NCBI RefSeq assembly: GCF_000439435.1
Contig: NC_021846.1
Coordinates: forward strand, 1-64,000
Direction of reading: 5' to 3'
From: Spiroplasma taiwanense CT-1
GTDB taxonomy: Bacteria; Bacillota_I; Bacilli_A; Mycoplasmatales; Mycoplasmataceae
Length of the DNA stretch: 64,000 nucleotides
A program made the translations under genes and the position numbers. Shown piece by piece: positions 14,563-26,172 of this stretch (positions within the stretch are counted from its first letter, which is position 1; every line of letters begins with the position of its first letter). The notes below the pieces were generated by a model. It did not search any database. It was not told the origin of the DNA and saw nothing but the letters and a program-made list of their open reading frames with translations.

Positions 14563-16464
14563 ATGAAAAATAAAAAATCTATATGATTATGGGTTTTATT
14601 TATTATTATGTTGATAATAATAGGAATTGTTGTATGACAGTTTTTAACTGGTACATCAGATAAATTAACTTATGAACAATTTGAGGCCTTAATAAATAAT
14701 GGTTCAATAGATAAAACTCAAACAAAGGAACAAATTTATAATGGTGTTCATGTTATTTCTGGAACATATCAAAAGGATGGTTCAGTGCATAAATTTGTTC
14801 TTTCATTAACAAATGAAGTATATTCAATGCACTTAAGTAATAATGTATGATTTGCTGATTTTGTTAGTGGAATACTTACTGAATATGAAACAACATCTCC
14901 ACTTTTATCATTAGCACTTAATTTTTTACCAATGATTGTATTAATTGGTTTTTATATTTGAATATTTAGTTCAATGTCAAAAGGTGGCATGGGTGGTGGA
15001 ATGTTCGGTGGAAAATCAACAAGACCACGTGAAATTAAATCGGATGTTAAATTTTCTGATGTTGCTGGTATTGACGAAGAAAAAACAGAACTAGTAGAAT
15101 TGGTTGACTATTTAAAAAACCCAAATAAGTATGGAATGATGGGAGCTAGAGTTCCAAAAGGAGTACTAATGGAGGGACCACCAGGTACAGGGAAAACTTT
15201 ACTTGCAAAAGCAGTAGCAGGAGAAGCGGGCGTTGCATTTTTTACTATGGCAGGTTCTGAATTTGAAGAAATGTTTGTAGGATTAGGAGCAAGTAGGGTT
15301 AGAGATCTTTTTAGTGATGCAAAGAAATCAGCTCCATGTATAATTTTTATTGATGAAATTGATGCAGTCGGAAGAAAAAGAAATAATTCTATGGGGTCCT
15401 CTACTAATGAGCAAACTTTAAATCAATTATTAGTTGAAATGGATGGTTTTGGTTCAAATTCAGGTGTAATAGTTATGGCCGCTACAAATAGAGTAGATGT
15501 TTTGGATCCAGCACTTTTAAGACCAGGTCGTTTTGATAGAACAATTCAAATTTCATTACCGGATATTAGAGAAAGAGAAGCAATATTAAAATTACATTCA
15601 AGAAATAAAGCTATTTCTCCAGAAATTGATTGGAAACGTATTGCTGAAAGAACGCCTGGGTTTTCAGGGGCACAACTGGAAAATGTTTTAAATGAAGCTG
15701 CAATACTTGTTGTAAGAAATAAAAGAAAAATGATTACTATAAATGATATTGATGAAGCTATTGATAGAGTTGTAGGGGGACCTGCAAAAAAATCAAGAGC
15801 TATGACGGTTCAAGATAAACAAGTTGTTTCTTATCATGAGGCTGGTCATGCTTTGATTGGTTTAAAATTAGATTCAGCATCAAAAGTTCAGAAAGTTACA
15901 ATTATTCCTAGAGGAAATGCTGGTGGTTATACTATTATGACTCCAAAAGATGAATCAAATTTTTCTTCAAAAGAAGATTTATATGCATCAATAGCGGGTT
16001 ACCTTGGTGGAAGAGCAGCAGAAGAAATTATTTTTGGAAAAAATAAAATAACTACTGGGGCACATGATGATTTAGATAAAGCAACAAATATTGCAAGAAG
16101 AATGGTAACTCAATTTGGTATGTCTACTTTAGGATTAACAAAATTTTTAACTATGCAAGAAGAATCTTATGGGCAAACAAAAGGTGTTTATTCAGATGAA
16201 ATTGCATTCAAAATTGATATGGAAATTCATAAAATTTTAGATGATTGCTATAAAATTTCAATTGAAACTATTTCAAAGAATAGAGAATTACTTGAATTAA
16301 TTGCTGAATCATTAAGAATTTTAGAAACAATAACAGCTGAACAAATTGATTACATAAATAAAAATAATAAACTTCCAGATGAAGTAATAAAAGAAAAAAA
16401 TAGAAAACAAGAAGAAGAAAAGAAAAAAGAAGCAGGGGAAATTTTAGAATTTGAACCAGACTAA
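14563..16464 (+). CDS. ftsH: ATP-dependent zinc metalloprotease FtsH
   Basis: FtsH is a membrane-anchored AAA+ protease that degrades misassembled membrane and short-lived proteins. Two membrane segments are visible, at about residues 7-26 and 108-132, bracketing an external domain. Walker A GPPGTGKT is at 205-212, followed by FIDEIDAVG and the SRH. The zinc-binding HEAGH is at 425-429. Several TGA codons in the N-terminal part read as Trp. The start ATG 14563 follows GGTGG. Length 633 is normal, and the C-terminus is a charged Glu/Lys tail. Confidence 0.97.
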
Positions 16465-16477
16465 TTAATATAATATG

Positions 16478-16503
16478 AAAAACACAATAAAAAGTGTTTT
16501 TTT
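16478..16503 (+). terminator. Rho-independent terminator after ftsH
   Basis: AAAAACAC and GTGTTTTT can form a hairpin with a short A-rich loop, followed directly by a T run. It lies 13 bases after the ftsH stop and ends the dnaX-to-ftsH block. Confidence 0.75.
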
Positions 16504-16550
16504 CTTTTATATTAGTTAGTATAATTAAATCATTTATTAGGAGTAAAAAA

Positions 16551-17420
16551 ATGGACATGGAAATAAGAGCAACTAGCAATAAAAATAATGTTAAAATTTC
16601 AATTGTTGATATCACAGAAGAATTAGATAAAATAGTAAAACTTCAAAAAACTAATCCTTTAGCTTCTTTTGCTTTAGGAAGAACCATTATAAATACTGCA
16701 TTAATAAGCTTATCAGTTAAAGATGGAAGCAAAGTTACAACAAATATTAATGGAATGGGTTTAGGTGGTTCAATAATTGCTGAATTTCAAAATAATTCAA
16801 TAAAAGGTTATATTGAAAAACCAAATTTCGAAATAAATAAAATACTTAATGATAAGGAAAGTGAAAGCGCATTATCGCAAGTTGTAGGAACTCAAGGCTT
16901 TTTACAAATTTCAAGAGATAATGGTAAAAAACAACCCTATACTTCAAGAGTAGAATTAATTTCAGGAGAAATTAATTTAGATTTTATGTACTATTTACAA
17001 CAAAGCGATCAAATAAATTCATTAATTTCATCAAATATTGATTTTGAAGAAGATGGTTCGATAAAAAAGGCATGTGGGGTTATTATTCAGTTATTACCAG
17101 GATTTACAGAAGAAAATATAGATTTTATTGAAGAAAAAATAGGGTCTGTTGAACATTTAATTAAAACACTTATGGAATCAACAAATTATGAGGCATTAAT
17201 TAAAGAGATTTGTGAAGATGCTCAAGTTGTTGGCATAAATCAATTATTTTTTAAATGTACTTGTAGTGAGGAAAAAGTTTTGAATACTTTAAAACTTTTA
17301 GAAAAAGAGGAAATAAATAAGGCAATAAATGATGGTGAAGAAATAGAAGTAGTTTGTGATTTTTGTAAAAACATTTTTATTATTATCCCTGAACAACTAA
17401 AAAAATTGATAATATGTTAA
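16551..17420 (+). CDS. hslO: Redox-regulated chaperone Hsp33
   Basis: Hsp33 is a cytosolic holdase switched on by oxidation of a zinc-bound Cys4 centre. That centre is visible as CxC (Cys236, Cys238) and CxxC (Cys269, Cys272). I chose ATG 16551 because AGGAG sits at 16539-16543; an ATG further upstream lies in the terminator. Length is 289 residues, normal. It follows ftsH, the same order as in Bacillus (ftsH near hslO), and has its own transcription start because of the intervening terminator. Confidence 0.93.
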   Translation: MDMEIRATSNKNNVKISIVDITEELDKIVKLQKTNPLASFALGRTIINTALISLSVKDGSKVTTNINGMGLGGSIIAEFQNNSIKGYIEKPNFEINKILNDKESESALSQVVGTQGFLQISRDNGKKQPYTSRVELISGEINLDFMYYLQQSDQINSLISSNIDFEEDGSIKKACGVIIQLLPGFTEENIDFIEEKIGSVEHLIKTLMESTNYEALIKEICEDAQVVGINQLFFKCTCSEEKVLNTLKLLEKEEINKAINDGEEIEVVCDFCKNIFIIIPEQLKKLIIC

Positions 17421-17460
17421 AATAGTCTTGGTGTATAAAGTTCTATATTAAGGAGAAAAT

Positions 17461-18417
17461 ATGGAAATAAATAATTCTGGTTTTGAAAATGAAAAGAATA
17501 TGAAAATAAAAAAAATAAATAAAGAGGAAATTAAAAATTCTGAAAGAGTTTTTGAAGAAGTTGATATAACTGAAATTGTAGAAGAAGGCGTTAAGGGTTT
17601 AAAACAAAAAATTCGTTTGCAAAAACAATTAACCTCAAAATATTCGAAAAAAATATTAGAAGGAACAATTGTTTCAACTACAAAAAATAAACCTAATATT
17701 GAAAAAAATGTCATTGAATTATATAATGTCAAAAAATGATATATAACAGGTGATATGTTAACTCCGGTTTTAAGAGGGGTTGATTTAAAGCTTGAAAAAG
17801 GTAAATTTATTGTTATTTTAGGGCCATCTGGTTCTGGAAAAACGACTTTGCTAAATACAATTTCAGGTTTAGATAAAACATCTGAAGGAGATGTCTTTGT
17901 ATTAGGAAATAATTTGTCCTTATTAAAGGATTCACATTTAACTAAATTTCGTAGAGAAAATGTAGGTTTTATTTTTCAACAGTACAATCTTTTATCAAAT
18001 TTGACTGCAAAAGAAAATGCAGAAGTTGGTGAAAACTTAAGTAGGTCAAAGGAAAATAAAATGTCAATTGACGAAATTTTTAAAACTATTGGAATGGAAG
18101 AACAAATGAATAAATACCCCCATCAGATGTCTGGTGGTCAACAACAAAGGGTTTCTATTGCTAGAGCATTAGCAAAAAATCCTGAAATTCTTTTTGGTGA
18201 TGAACCAACAGGAGCATTGGATGAAGAAATGGGTAGAAAAGTTTTGGAAATACTTGTGGATGTTAAAAATAAATATAATACAACTATAATAATAGTTACT
18301 CATAACCCAAATATTAGTGAAATTGGGGATACTGTAATTCATGTAAGAAATGGATTAATTGATGAAATTAAACAAAACTTAAATCCAAAAAGACCATCAG
18401 ATATTGATTGGTCATAA
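17461..18417 (+). CDS. ABC transporter ATP-binding protein with N-terminal extension
   Basis: The C-terminal ~225 residues are a complete ABC ATPase of the MacB/LolD type. Walker A GPSGSGKT is at 121-128, the Q-loop FIFQQYN follows, the signature MSGGQ starts at 223, and Walker B ILFGDEP is near 243-249. The first ~92 residues are a Lys/Glu-rich extension that I do not recognise. A TGA at 17737 (Trp) joins the two parts. RBS AAGGAG precedes ATG 17461. No permease gene is adjacent, so its partner must be elsewhere. It could serve an export or lipoprotein-release system; substrate unknown. Confidence 0.88.
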
Positions 18418-18420
18418 TTT

Positions 18421-18455
18421 AAACTGCATCTATTTATTTAGATGTAGTTTTTTTA
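18421..18455 (+). terminator. Rho-independent terminator after the ABC ATPase
   Basis: ACTGCATCTA pairs with TAGATGTAGT around a short TTTATT loop, followed by a run of seven T. It starts a few bases after the stop codon. Confidence 0.85.
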
Positions 18456-18506
18456 TATTTTAAGAAAAAAGTATATAATTATTAGTGTTAAAGGTAGGTA
18501 AAAATT

Positions 18507-18775
18507 ATGCCAATATTTATATTTAGAGGTGTAGAGAAATCAAAAGTAGAGGAATATTTTTCAAAAATAGAAGAACTTTCTGAAATTATTGATGTTGATA
18601 TAAAAAAATAGTTTTTTGAAATGATCAATCAATATTAATAGGAAATGGTTTTGAAAAGAATGCTATTTTTATTAATATTGACTGAATTGCGATACCATCA
18701 AAACAAGAAGAAGTTGTAAAACATATACAAAACTTTTTTAGTGCTTATTCAAAGGAAATTTACAGAAATAAATAA
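18507..18775 (+). pseudogene. DUF1904 family protein, frameshifted
   Basis: The first frame (start MPIFIFRGV) reads 34 codons and stops at TAG 18609, directly after a run of seven A (18602-18608). Adding one A restores a single frame that continues with IVFWNDQSILIGNGFEKN to TAA 18773. The joined product of about 89 residues matches the small tautomerase-like DUF1904 family in length, in its opening MPxxxxRG, and in a central strand ending in an aromatic pair. Function of the family is unknown. It may be decayed, or the frame may be rescued by transcriptional slippage at the A run. RBS is GGTAGG upstream. Confidence 0.65.
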
Positions 18776-18808
18776 TATTCTTTATTTAAATGGAAAGAGT
18801 GTAGGATA

Positions 18809-19780
18809 ATGAAAATTAAAGATATAAAAATAAAGGGAAAAGTTTTTTTAGGTCCAATGGCAGGAACTACAAATGCAGCATTTAGAATAATTTGTAAAGA
18901 AAAAGGTGCATCTTTAGTTTATGCTGAAATGGTTAGTACAGAAGGATTAGTTCATAATAATAAAAAGACTAAAACTATGATTGAAGTTTCTAATTTAGAA
19001 CATCCAATAAGTTTACAAATTTTTGGTTTTGATACAAATTCTTTTGTTGAAGGTGCAAAAATTGTAGAAGAGTTTTCGAAATGTGACATAATTGATATAA
19101 ATATGGGTTGCCCTGCTCCAAAGGTGGCTCTTAGAAGTCAAGCTGGAGCAAACTTATTAAAATTTCCTGAAAGAGTTGGTGAAGTAATAAGAGCCGTTGT
19201 TGATAATACATCTAAACCGGTTACAGTTAAAATGAGAATTGGTTGGGATGATGAAAATAGAAATGTTGTAGAGCTAGCAAAAATTGCAGAAAAAAATGGA
19301 GCAAGTGCAATTGCAGTACATGGAAGAACAAGAAATCAATTTTATACAGGTAAGGCAGATTGAACTTGAATTAAAAAAGTTAAAGAAGCAGTTAATATTC
19401 CAGTTATTGGAAATGGAGATGTTTTTGATGGTCCTACAGCAAAAAAAATGTTAGAAGAAACAGGTTGTGATGGAATTATGATAGCAAGGGCAGCACAAGG
19501 AAATCCATGAATTTTTAGAGAAATTCAATACTTTTTGGAGACTGGAAAAAATTTAGAAAAACCGTCTTTTAATGAATGAAAAGAAACAGTTTTAAGACAT
19601 GCGAATTTATTAATTGAAATGCGTGGAGAAGAATTTGCAATAAAGGAAATGAGAAAACAACTTCTTTGATATATTGCAAATTTAGGAAATAATCAAAATA
19701 CTAAAGATATGAAACAAAAAGCAGTTCAAATAAATTCTTTAAAAAATATTGAGGAAATATTTGAATTATATGAAAACTAG
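18809..19780 (+). CDS. dusB: tRNA-dihydrouridine synthase (DusB type)
   Basis: Dus enzymes use FMN and NADPH to reduce uridine to dihydrouridine in tRNA. The TIM-barrel family signature is clear: GPMAGTTNAAFR near the N-terminus, INMGCPAPKVALRSQAG with the catalytic Cys, then VKMRIGW and AIAVHGRTR. Several TGA codons after 19361 read as Trp. The frame is 323 residues, normal. A dus-lysS pair occurs in Bacillus (dusB-lysS), which supports DusB. It ends 11 bases before lysS and the two probably share a transcript. Confidence 0.93.
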
Positions 19781-19791
19781 TGGAGGTTAAG

Positions 19792-21302
<1,511 letters not shown>

Positions 21303-21303
<1 letters not shown>

Positions 21304-22307
21304 TGAAATTTGGAATTACTTTAGGATATGTTTCAAAATTGAATATTGGAGAAACTATTGAAGGAATTGAGATTATAAATGAATTGCTTAATTCTAACTT
21401 AAAAAAACAATTTAGCTTAATTTCTGTAAAAAGTGGATTAGTTACAAATAAACAAACTTGATTAAATGATGATTTTCAACAAACAAAAAGACCAATAGAC
21501 TTTGATATTATAAGTCAAAGTGCTTATGGAGAAATAATTCAAGCAAATAATAAATGAAGAAGGTATTTTTTGATGTTATTGGAAAATATTAATCCTAAAA
21601 AAGGTATAATAACAAATTTTACAACTGTTAATAGAGATGTAAAGGTTGATAATGTAAATTCAATAGTTTTTGAAGAAGTTGGTTTAGAAATACTTGCTAA
21701 TGATATTAATATTGAAATCTTAAATGATTATTTAATTAGTATATATAAACTTTTTTGTAAAATTGATAATCATATTTCAAGTAAATTTTCTTCGTTAAGT
21801 AACTTTCATTTCTCTAAAAAATTAACTTTTATTACATATAAAAAATTAAAAGAATTATATCCTTTACTAACTTTTAATGAAAGATTAAATAAATTTGCAA
21901 AAGATAATGGAAGTTTTGTAATACAGGATTATGCAGAAAAGGTTTTAGGTCAAAAAAATATGACTCAGTTTTCGGAGGATGTTTTTAATTTAAAAACTTA
22001 TTCAAAATTATATATTTATAATGGTGAATGTGAAAAAGCAATATCATTAGTTTATGCAGGCTATCAAGTGGACAGAAAAATTTTAAAAGAACAAAATAAA
22101 ATTTTAAAAGAAAATTCAAAAAATATGAATGAGTATAATCATTTAATTAAATCAAATGAATTGCCATTAACTTTATCAATAGGAATTTTAACAAATAGGT
22201 TTATAATGACTTTATTAGAAAAACAACATATAGGAGAAGTTCACTCATCAATATGAAGCAATGATTTTATTTCTTATTGTAGAGTAAATGGAATTAAAAT
22301 TTTCTAA
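21303..22307 (+). CDS. AsnA-like protein (asparagine synthetase A fold), catalytic residues mostly lost
   Basis: The 334-residue length and several blocks align with ammonia-dependent asparagine synthetase AsnA: a KW(R/K)R segment at residues 84-87, FITYKKLKELYP, and the closing block NELPLTLSIGILTNR (to Arg299) then HIGEVHSSIW. AsnA belongs to the class IIb synthetase superfamily, as does LysRS, whose stop its start overlaps by one base. Against AsnA as I remember it, the active-site stretch DQWDWE is here EEVGLE (124-129), the GGGIGQSR loop is LSIGILTNR, the RAPDYDDW region is unrecognisable, and ELSSMGIRVD is SLVYAGYQVD. Synthesis of asparagine is therefore doubtful. The frame is open, so this is a maintained protein, not debris. 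Real role unknown. Confidence 0.7.
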
Positions 22308-22330
22308 TATGGATTATAAAGGAAAATAAA

Positions 22331-22960
22331 ATGATTAGTTTAATTATAGTTGCAAATGGATCAAGTGTAAGATTTGGAGAAAATAAGATGCTTGTTAAAT
22401 TAAAAGACGAGTTTTTAATTTTAAAAACAATAAAAAACTTTTTAGATTTTAATGAGATAGATCAAATTATTTTAGTTTCAAATGATCAAATATTTAATGT
22501 TGTAAATTTAAAAGAAGTGGAAAAGGTTTATGGTGGTTTAACAAGATCTGAATCAGTTCAAAAAGGATTAGAAAAAGTAAGAAATGATTTTGTAATAATT
22601 CATGATGGAGCTAGACCATTTACTTCAAAAAAGTTAATAAAAAAACTAATTCAAAATTTAAAACCAAATATTGCTGTAATTCCCATTTTAAAGATTACAA
22701 ATTGTTTAAAAAAAATTTCAAATAATAAAATAAAAACAGTTGATAGAGAACAATATTTTATTTCACAAACACCACAAGGTTTTTATACAAAACTTATAAT
22801 TGATTGTTACAAAAATTTTAATAGAGATTGATTTGATGATAGTCAAGCAATTGAAGAAAATAATGGAAAATTAATTTTAATTGAAGGTGATAAAAAGAAC
22901 ATTAAAATAACTTTTAAAGAAGATATAGAAACTAATTTATTTTTTGCAAAAAAGATGTAG
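22331..22960 (+). CDS. IspD-like nucleotidyltransferase
   Basis: The protein resembles 2-C-methyl-D-erythritol 4-phosphate cytidylyltransferase. It has the N-terminal nucleotide-binding segment IIVANGSSVRFGENKM (usually AAGxGxRMG.. in the family), then GGLTRSESVQKGL and the strongly conserved VIIHDGARPF. TPQGF and DDSQ also fit. Length 209 residues is a little short. No other isoprenoid (ispE/ispF) gene is in the window, so a related role such as polyol-phosphate cytidylyltransferase (TarI/IspD superfamily) is possible. The altered first loop (AAGSG to ANGSS) is a caution. RBS AAAGGA precedes ATG 22331. Confidence 0.75.
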
Positions 22961-22990
22961 AATTAGTTTTTTTATTTTTATGTTTTGCTA

Positions 22991-23064
22991 TATAATTAAT
23001 AGGTGAGTTAATTTTTTATTAACTCCTTGCCTTTTTTAGGCCAATAGACCATAAGGAGAATTAA
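22991..23064 (+). promoter_or_regulatory. Promoter and structured 5' leader of rpsF-ssb-rpsR
   Basis: TATAAT at 22991-22996 is a good -10 element. The predicted leader (from about 23003) holds two small hairpins: GTTAAT/ATTAAC around five T (23007-23023), and TTGCC/GGCCAA around a T-rich loop (23027-23044), before AAGGAG. Leaders upstream of rpsF can bind S6:S18 for feedback control in many bacteria. I do not see that motif clearly here, so the regulatory role is only a suggestion. Confidence 0.5.
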
Positions 23065-23553
23065 ATGATGATAAGAAAATACGAAGTAATGTATATTATT
23101 GATAAAGATGCAACTGATTTAAAAGGAGTTCAAAAAAAATTAAACGATATACTTACTGCTAATAATGGAAAAATTTTGGAATCTGAAGAGTGAGGATTAA
23201 AGGAATTTGCATACGAAATTAAAAAAAAGAAAAGTGGATATTATTTTGTATTGATAGTTGAAACAGATTCAGCGAATATTAATGAGTTTGAACGTGTTTC
23301 AAGAATTGATAAAAATATTGTTAGAAATTTGGTTATTAATACAGAAAATGAAAAAAAATACATTCAATCAACAAAATTATCTAAAACAGATATGTCTAAA
23401 TTTAAAGAAGAAAAAAGACCATCAAGAGGATTTGAAAAAAGAATGTCACCTAAAAGAGAAAATAATACAGGTGATAGTGAAACTAAAACACCAGCAACAA
23501 ATTCAGAAGAAAAAAGTTTAAAAAAAATTACTACTTCAAAAGTAGAAGAGTAA
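23065..23553 (+). CDS. rpsF: 30S ribosomal protein S6 with C-terminal extension
   Basis: S6 binds 16S rRNA together with S18 in the small-subunit platform. Residues 1-95 form the S6 core (MIRKYEVMYIID.., KEFAYEIKKKKSGYY, NIVRNLVI). The remaining ~65 residues are a Lys/Glu/Ser/Thr-rich tail absent from the usual ~95-residue protein and probably disordered. Two adjacent in-frame ATG codons (23065 and 23068) follow AAGGAG; either may be used. TGA at 23191 reads as Trp. It opens the conserved rpsF-ssb-rpsR operon. Confidence 0.95.
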
Positions 23554-23569
23554 TTTTAAGGAGGCCACT

Positions 23570-24022
23570 ATGAATTCAGTTATTTTAATTGGAAGGATTA
23601 CACAAGATCCTGAGTTAAGAAATTCTTCAAATGGAAAATCATTTGTAGCATTTACATTGGCTGTGAATGAATTTTCAGAAGGTAATCAATTTACTCAATT
23701 TATACCTTGCTTTGCATGAGAAAAAACTGCTGAAAATTTAGCAAAATTTGTTAAAAAGGGTGCTCAAATTTCAGTAGAGGGTTCAATTAACGTAAGAAGA
23801 GAAAATAATAATGGACAATTTACTCAAATTATTACAGTTAGAGCAAATAGAATTCAATTTTTAGGAAGTTCAAGTTCATCAGGAGTACCAAAATCGGATA
23901 ACTTTAGCGGTCAAAACACAACTTCATTAAACCAACAACCTACAAATAATTTTGATTTTGACTTAATGGATGAACCAAAGTCAATTGTTGGAGATGATGA
24001 TTCAATACTATGAGAAGATTAA
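23570..24022 (+). CDS. ssb: Single-stranded DNA-binding protein
   Basis: SSB coats single-stranded DNA in replication and repair. The OB-fold begins MNSVILIGRITQDPELR and contains a TGA-coded Trp (CFAWEKTAENL). Length 150 is typical. The linker is Ser/Asn/Gln-rich. The C-terminus is acidic (GDDDSILWED) and is likely the partner-binding tail, although it ends in Trp-Glu-Asp rather than the classic DDxPF. Strong GGAGG site upstream. Position between rpsF and rpsR confirms the housekeeping copy. Confidence 0.95.
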
Positions 24023-24036
24023 AATAGGAGAAGAAA

Positions 24037-24258
24037 ATGAAAAAATTTGTTAGAAGAAAAAAAGTTAATTTTTTTGCAAAAAATAATATTGATTATATTG
24101 ATTATAAAGATGTCGAATTATTGAAGAAATTTATTTCTTCAAATGGACAAATTTTACCAAAAAGAATTACTGGTACATCACCAAAACATCAAAGAATGTT
24201 GGCGATTGCTATTAAAAGATCAAGAAGTATGGGATTGCTTCCTTTTGTAGTACAATAA
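24037..24258 (+). CDS. rpsR: 30S ribosomal protein S18
   Basis: S18 pairs with S6 on the 30S platform. The 73-residue frame shows the typical [31 protein letters not shown] and AIKRSR segments. The N-terminal zinc-binding cysteines found in some S18 are absent (the C-minus form). RBS AGGAG precedes. A terminator follows directly. Confidence 0.97.
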   Translation: MKKFVRRKKVNFFAKNNIDYIDYKDVELLKKFISSNGQILPKRITGTSPKHQRMLAIAIKRSRSMGLLPFVVQ

Positions 24259-24263
24259 TTTTT

Positions 24264-24287
24264 AAACACCAAAGAGGTGTTTTTTTA
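24264..24287 (+). terminator. Rho-independent terminator after rpsR
   Basis: AAACACC pairs with GGTGTTT around AAAGA, followed by a T run. It closes the rpsF-ssb-rpsR operon. Confidence 0.9.
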
Positions 24288-24318
24288 TTTGTTTGTTATA
24301 ATTAATAAGGTGATTAGT

Positions 24319-24765
24319 ATGAAAGTAATATTATTAAATGACGTAAAAAATTATGGAAAAAAAGATGAAATTGTTGATGTTGCAGATGGGTATGCACAAA
24401 ACTATTTAATTCCAAAAAAATTAGCTATTATTGCAACAAAAGACGATTTAAGCCATTTAAATGTTAGAAAAAATAAGGAAGAAGAAGAAAAAAGAAAACA
24501 ATTTGAAGAAGTAAAAAAAGTTAAAGAAAAAATTGATTTAATTCAATTAAATTTTAAGATTAAAGTAAAAGATAATAAAACTTTTGGTTCCATTTCTTTA
24601 ATTCAAATTGAAGATAGACTAAAAAAAGAATTTGATTTAGATATTGATAAAAGAAAGTTTGAGAAACATGAAGCATTAAATAAAATAGGTTTATTTTATT
24701 TAAAAATAAAGTTAAATTTTAATTTAATTGCAATACTGAAAGTTTTAATAGAAGGAATTGAGTAA
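24319..24765 (+). CDS. rplI: 50S ribosomal protein L9
   Basis: L9 is a two-domain 23S rRNA-binding protein. The N-terminal domain is clear: MKVILLNDVKNYGKKDEIVDVADGYAQNYLIPKKLA. A long Lys/Glu helix then joins the smaller C-terminal domain. Length is 148. ATG 24319 is chosen because the family always begins MKVI. TATAAT with an upstream TG (24294-24302) lies so close that the message would have a leader of only about 10 bases. dnaB follows two bases after the stop, a conserved rplI-dnaB pair. Confidence 0.95.
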   Translation: MKVILLNDVKNYGKKDEIVDVADGYAQNYLIPKKLAIIATKDDLSHLNVRKNKEEEEKRKQFEEVKKVKEKIDLIQLNFKIKVKDNKTFGSISLIQIEDRLKKEFDLDIDKRKFEKHEALNKIGLFYLKIKLNFNLIAILKVLIEGIE

Positions 24766-24767
24766 AA

Positions 24768-26123
24768 ATGGTGAGTAATATAGAATTCAATAATATGGAA
24801 AGTGTTTTAATTGATTCTGAAAAAGCTGTTTTAGCAATAGCGATGCATTCGCCAAAAGCAAGTTTTGATATATTAACTCAATTGAATGCTGAGGATTTTT
24901 GTTTAGAAAAACATGCATTACTATTTGAAGCAATTAATGCAGTTTCTCAAAATAGCCAAAGCATTTCTATTACAAAAATAGCTGACTATTTAGAAGAAAA
25001 AAAAATACTAGAAAAGATTGGAGGCATAGCATATTTATCCGATATTTCTGGTTATTTTTATACTGATGAAGGATTTGAAGATTATGTTCAAATTGTCTTT
25101 AAAAATTCCATTGGTAGACAATTGGATAGAGCAATAATTCATATAAAACAATTGAGAGAAAGTCATTCACCAATTGATGAGGTTTTTTTAGTAGCTCAAC
25201 AAAAAATATTGAATATAAAAACGGATATTAAAAAAGATGATGCAACTGAAATTAAACAAACTGTCATAGAAGTTATTAAAAAAATTCAATTTTTGGAAAA
25301 AAATGGTGGTTTAATAAATGGTATTCCTTCTGGGATTTCTGATTTAGATCAAATTACAAATGGATGACAAAAAGGAGATTTTATAATACTTGCTGCCCGA
25401 CCTTCAATGGGTAAAACAGCATTTGCTCTAAATTTAGCAGTAAATGCGGCTGAAAGACAAAAAGGCGTTGCGTTTTTTTCATTAGAAATGCCAAGAGAAC
25501 AACTAGTTCAACGTATTTTGAGTTCAATTTCAGGAATTGATTCATCTTCATTAAGAAATGCACAAGGACTTACTCAAGAAAAATGATCAAGAATAACTGC
25601 TGGGGGAGAACAAATTAAAAATATGAACATAATTATAGATGATTCACCTGGTATTAATGTTTTGCAATTGCAATCAAAATTAAGAAAAATGAAAAGAGAT
25701 TTTAATGTAGAAATTTGTTTTATTGATTATTTACAATTAATTTCTTCAATATCAAATAAATTAGATAGTAGACAAAATGAAGTGGCAGCAATTTCTAGAC
25801 AATTAAAAAAAATTGCACGTGAATTAAATATGCCAATAATTTGTTTATCACAGCTTTCACGTAGTGTTGAAAAAAGAGAAGAAAAAACGCCTTTAATGTC
25901 GGATTTAAGAGACAGTGGAGCTATTGAACAAGATGCTGATATAATTATGTTTTTATATAGAGATGCTTATTATAAATCAAAAGAATATAATATGGAATCA
26001 GATAATCCTACTGATGAAACAGATATAATAATATCAAAACATAGAAATGGTGCAACAGGAGTAGTAAAAGTTAACTTTTTGAGAAGTTATGGTAAATTTA
26101 TTGAGCAATCAAAAAACTCTTAA
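24768..26123 (+). CDS. dnaB: Replicative DNA helicase
   Basis: This is the hexameric 5'-3' fork helicase (called DnaC in Bacillus). The N-terminal primase-interacting domain is followed by the RecA-like domain with Walker [14 protein letters not shown] and Walker B-type [10 protein letters not shown]. The segment [25 protein letters not shown]-type and [11 protein letters not shown] are family signatures. TGA codons at 25365 and 25584 read as Trp. Length 451 is normal. Translation is probably coupled to rplI. Confidence 0.96.
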
Positions 26124-26172
26124 TAAGTTTGTAAAATAATGTAGAATTATAATTAGAATTTGAGGTCTTAAA

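Noticed and set aside
23258-23521. Overlapping + strand frame inside rpsF
   Set aside because: It is an out-of-frame shadow of the Lys-rich S6 tail with no start signal.
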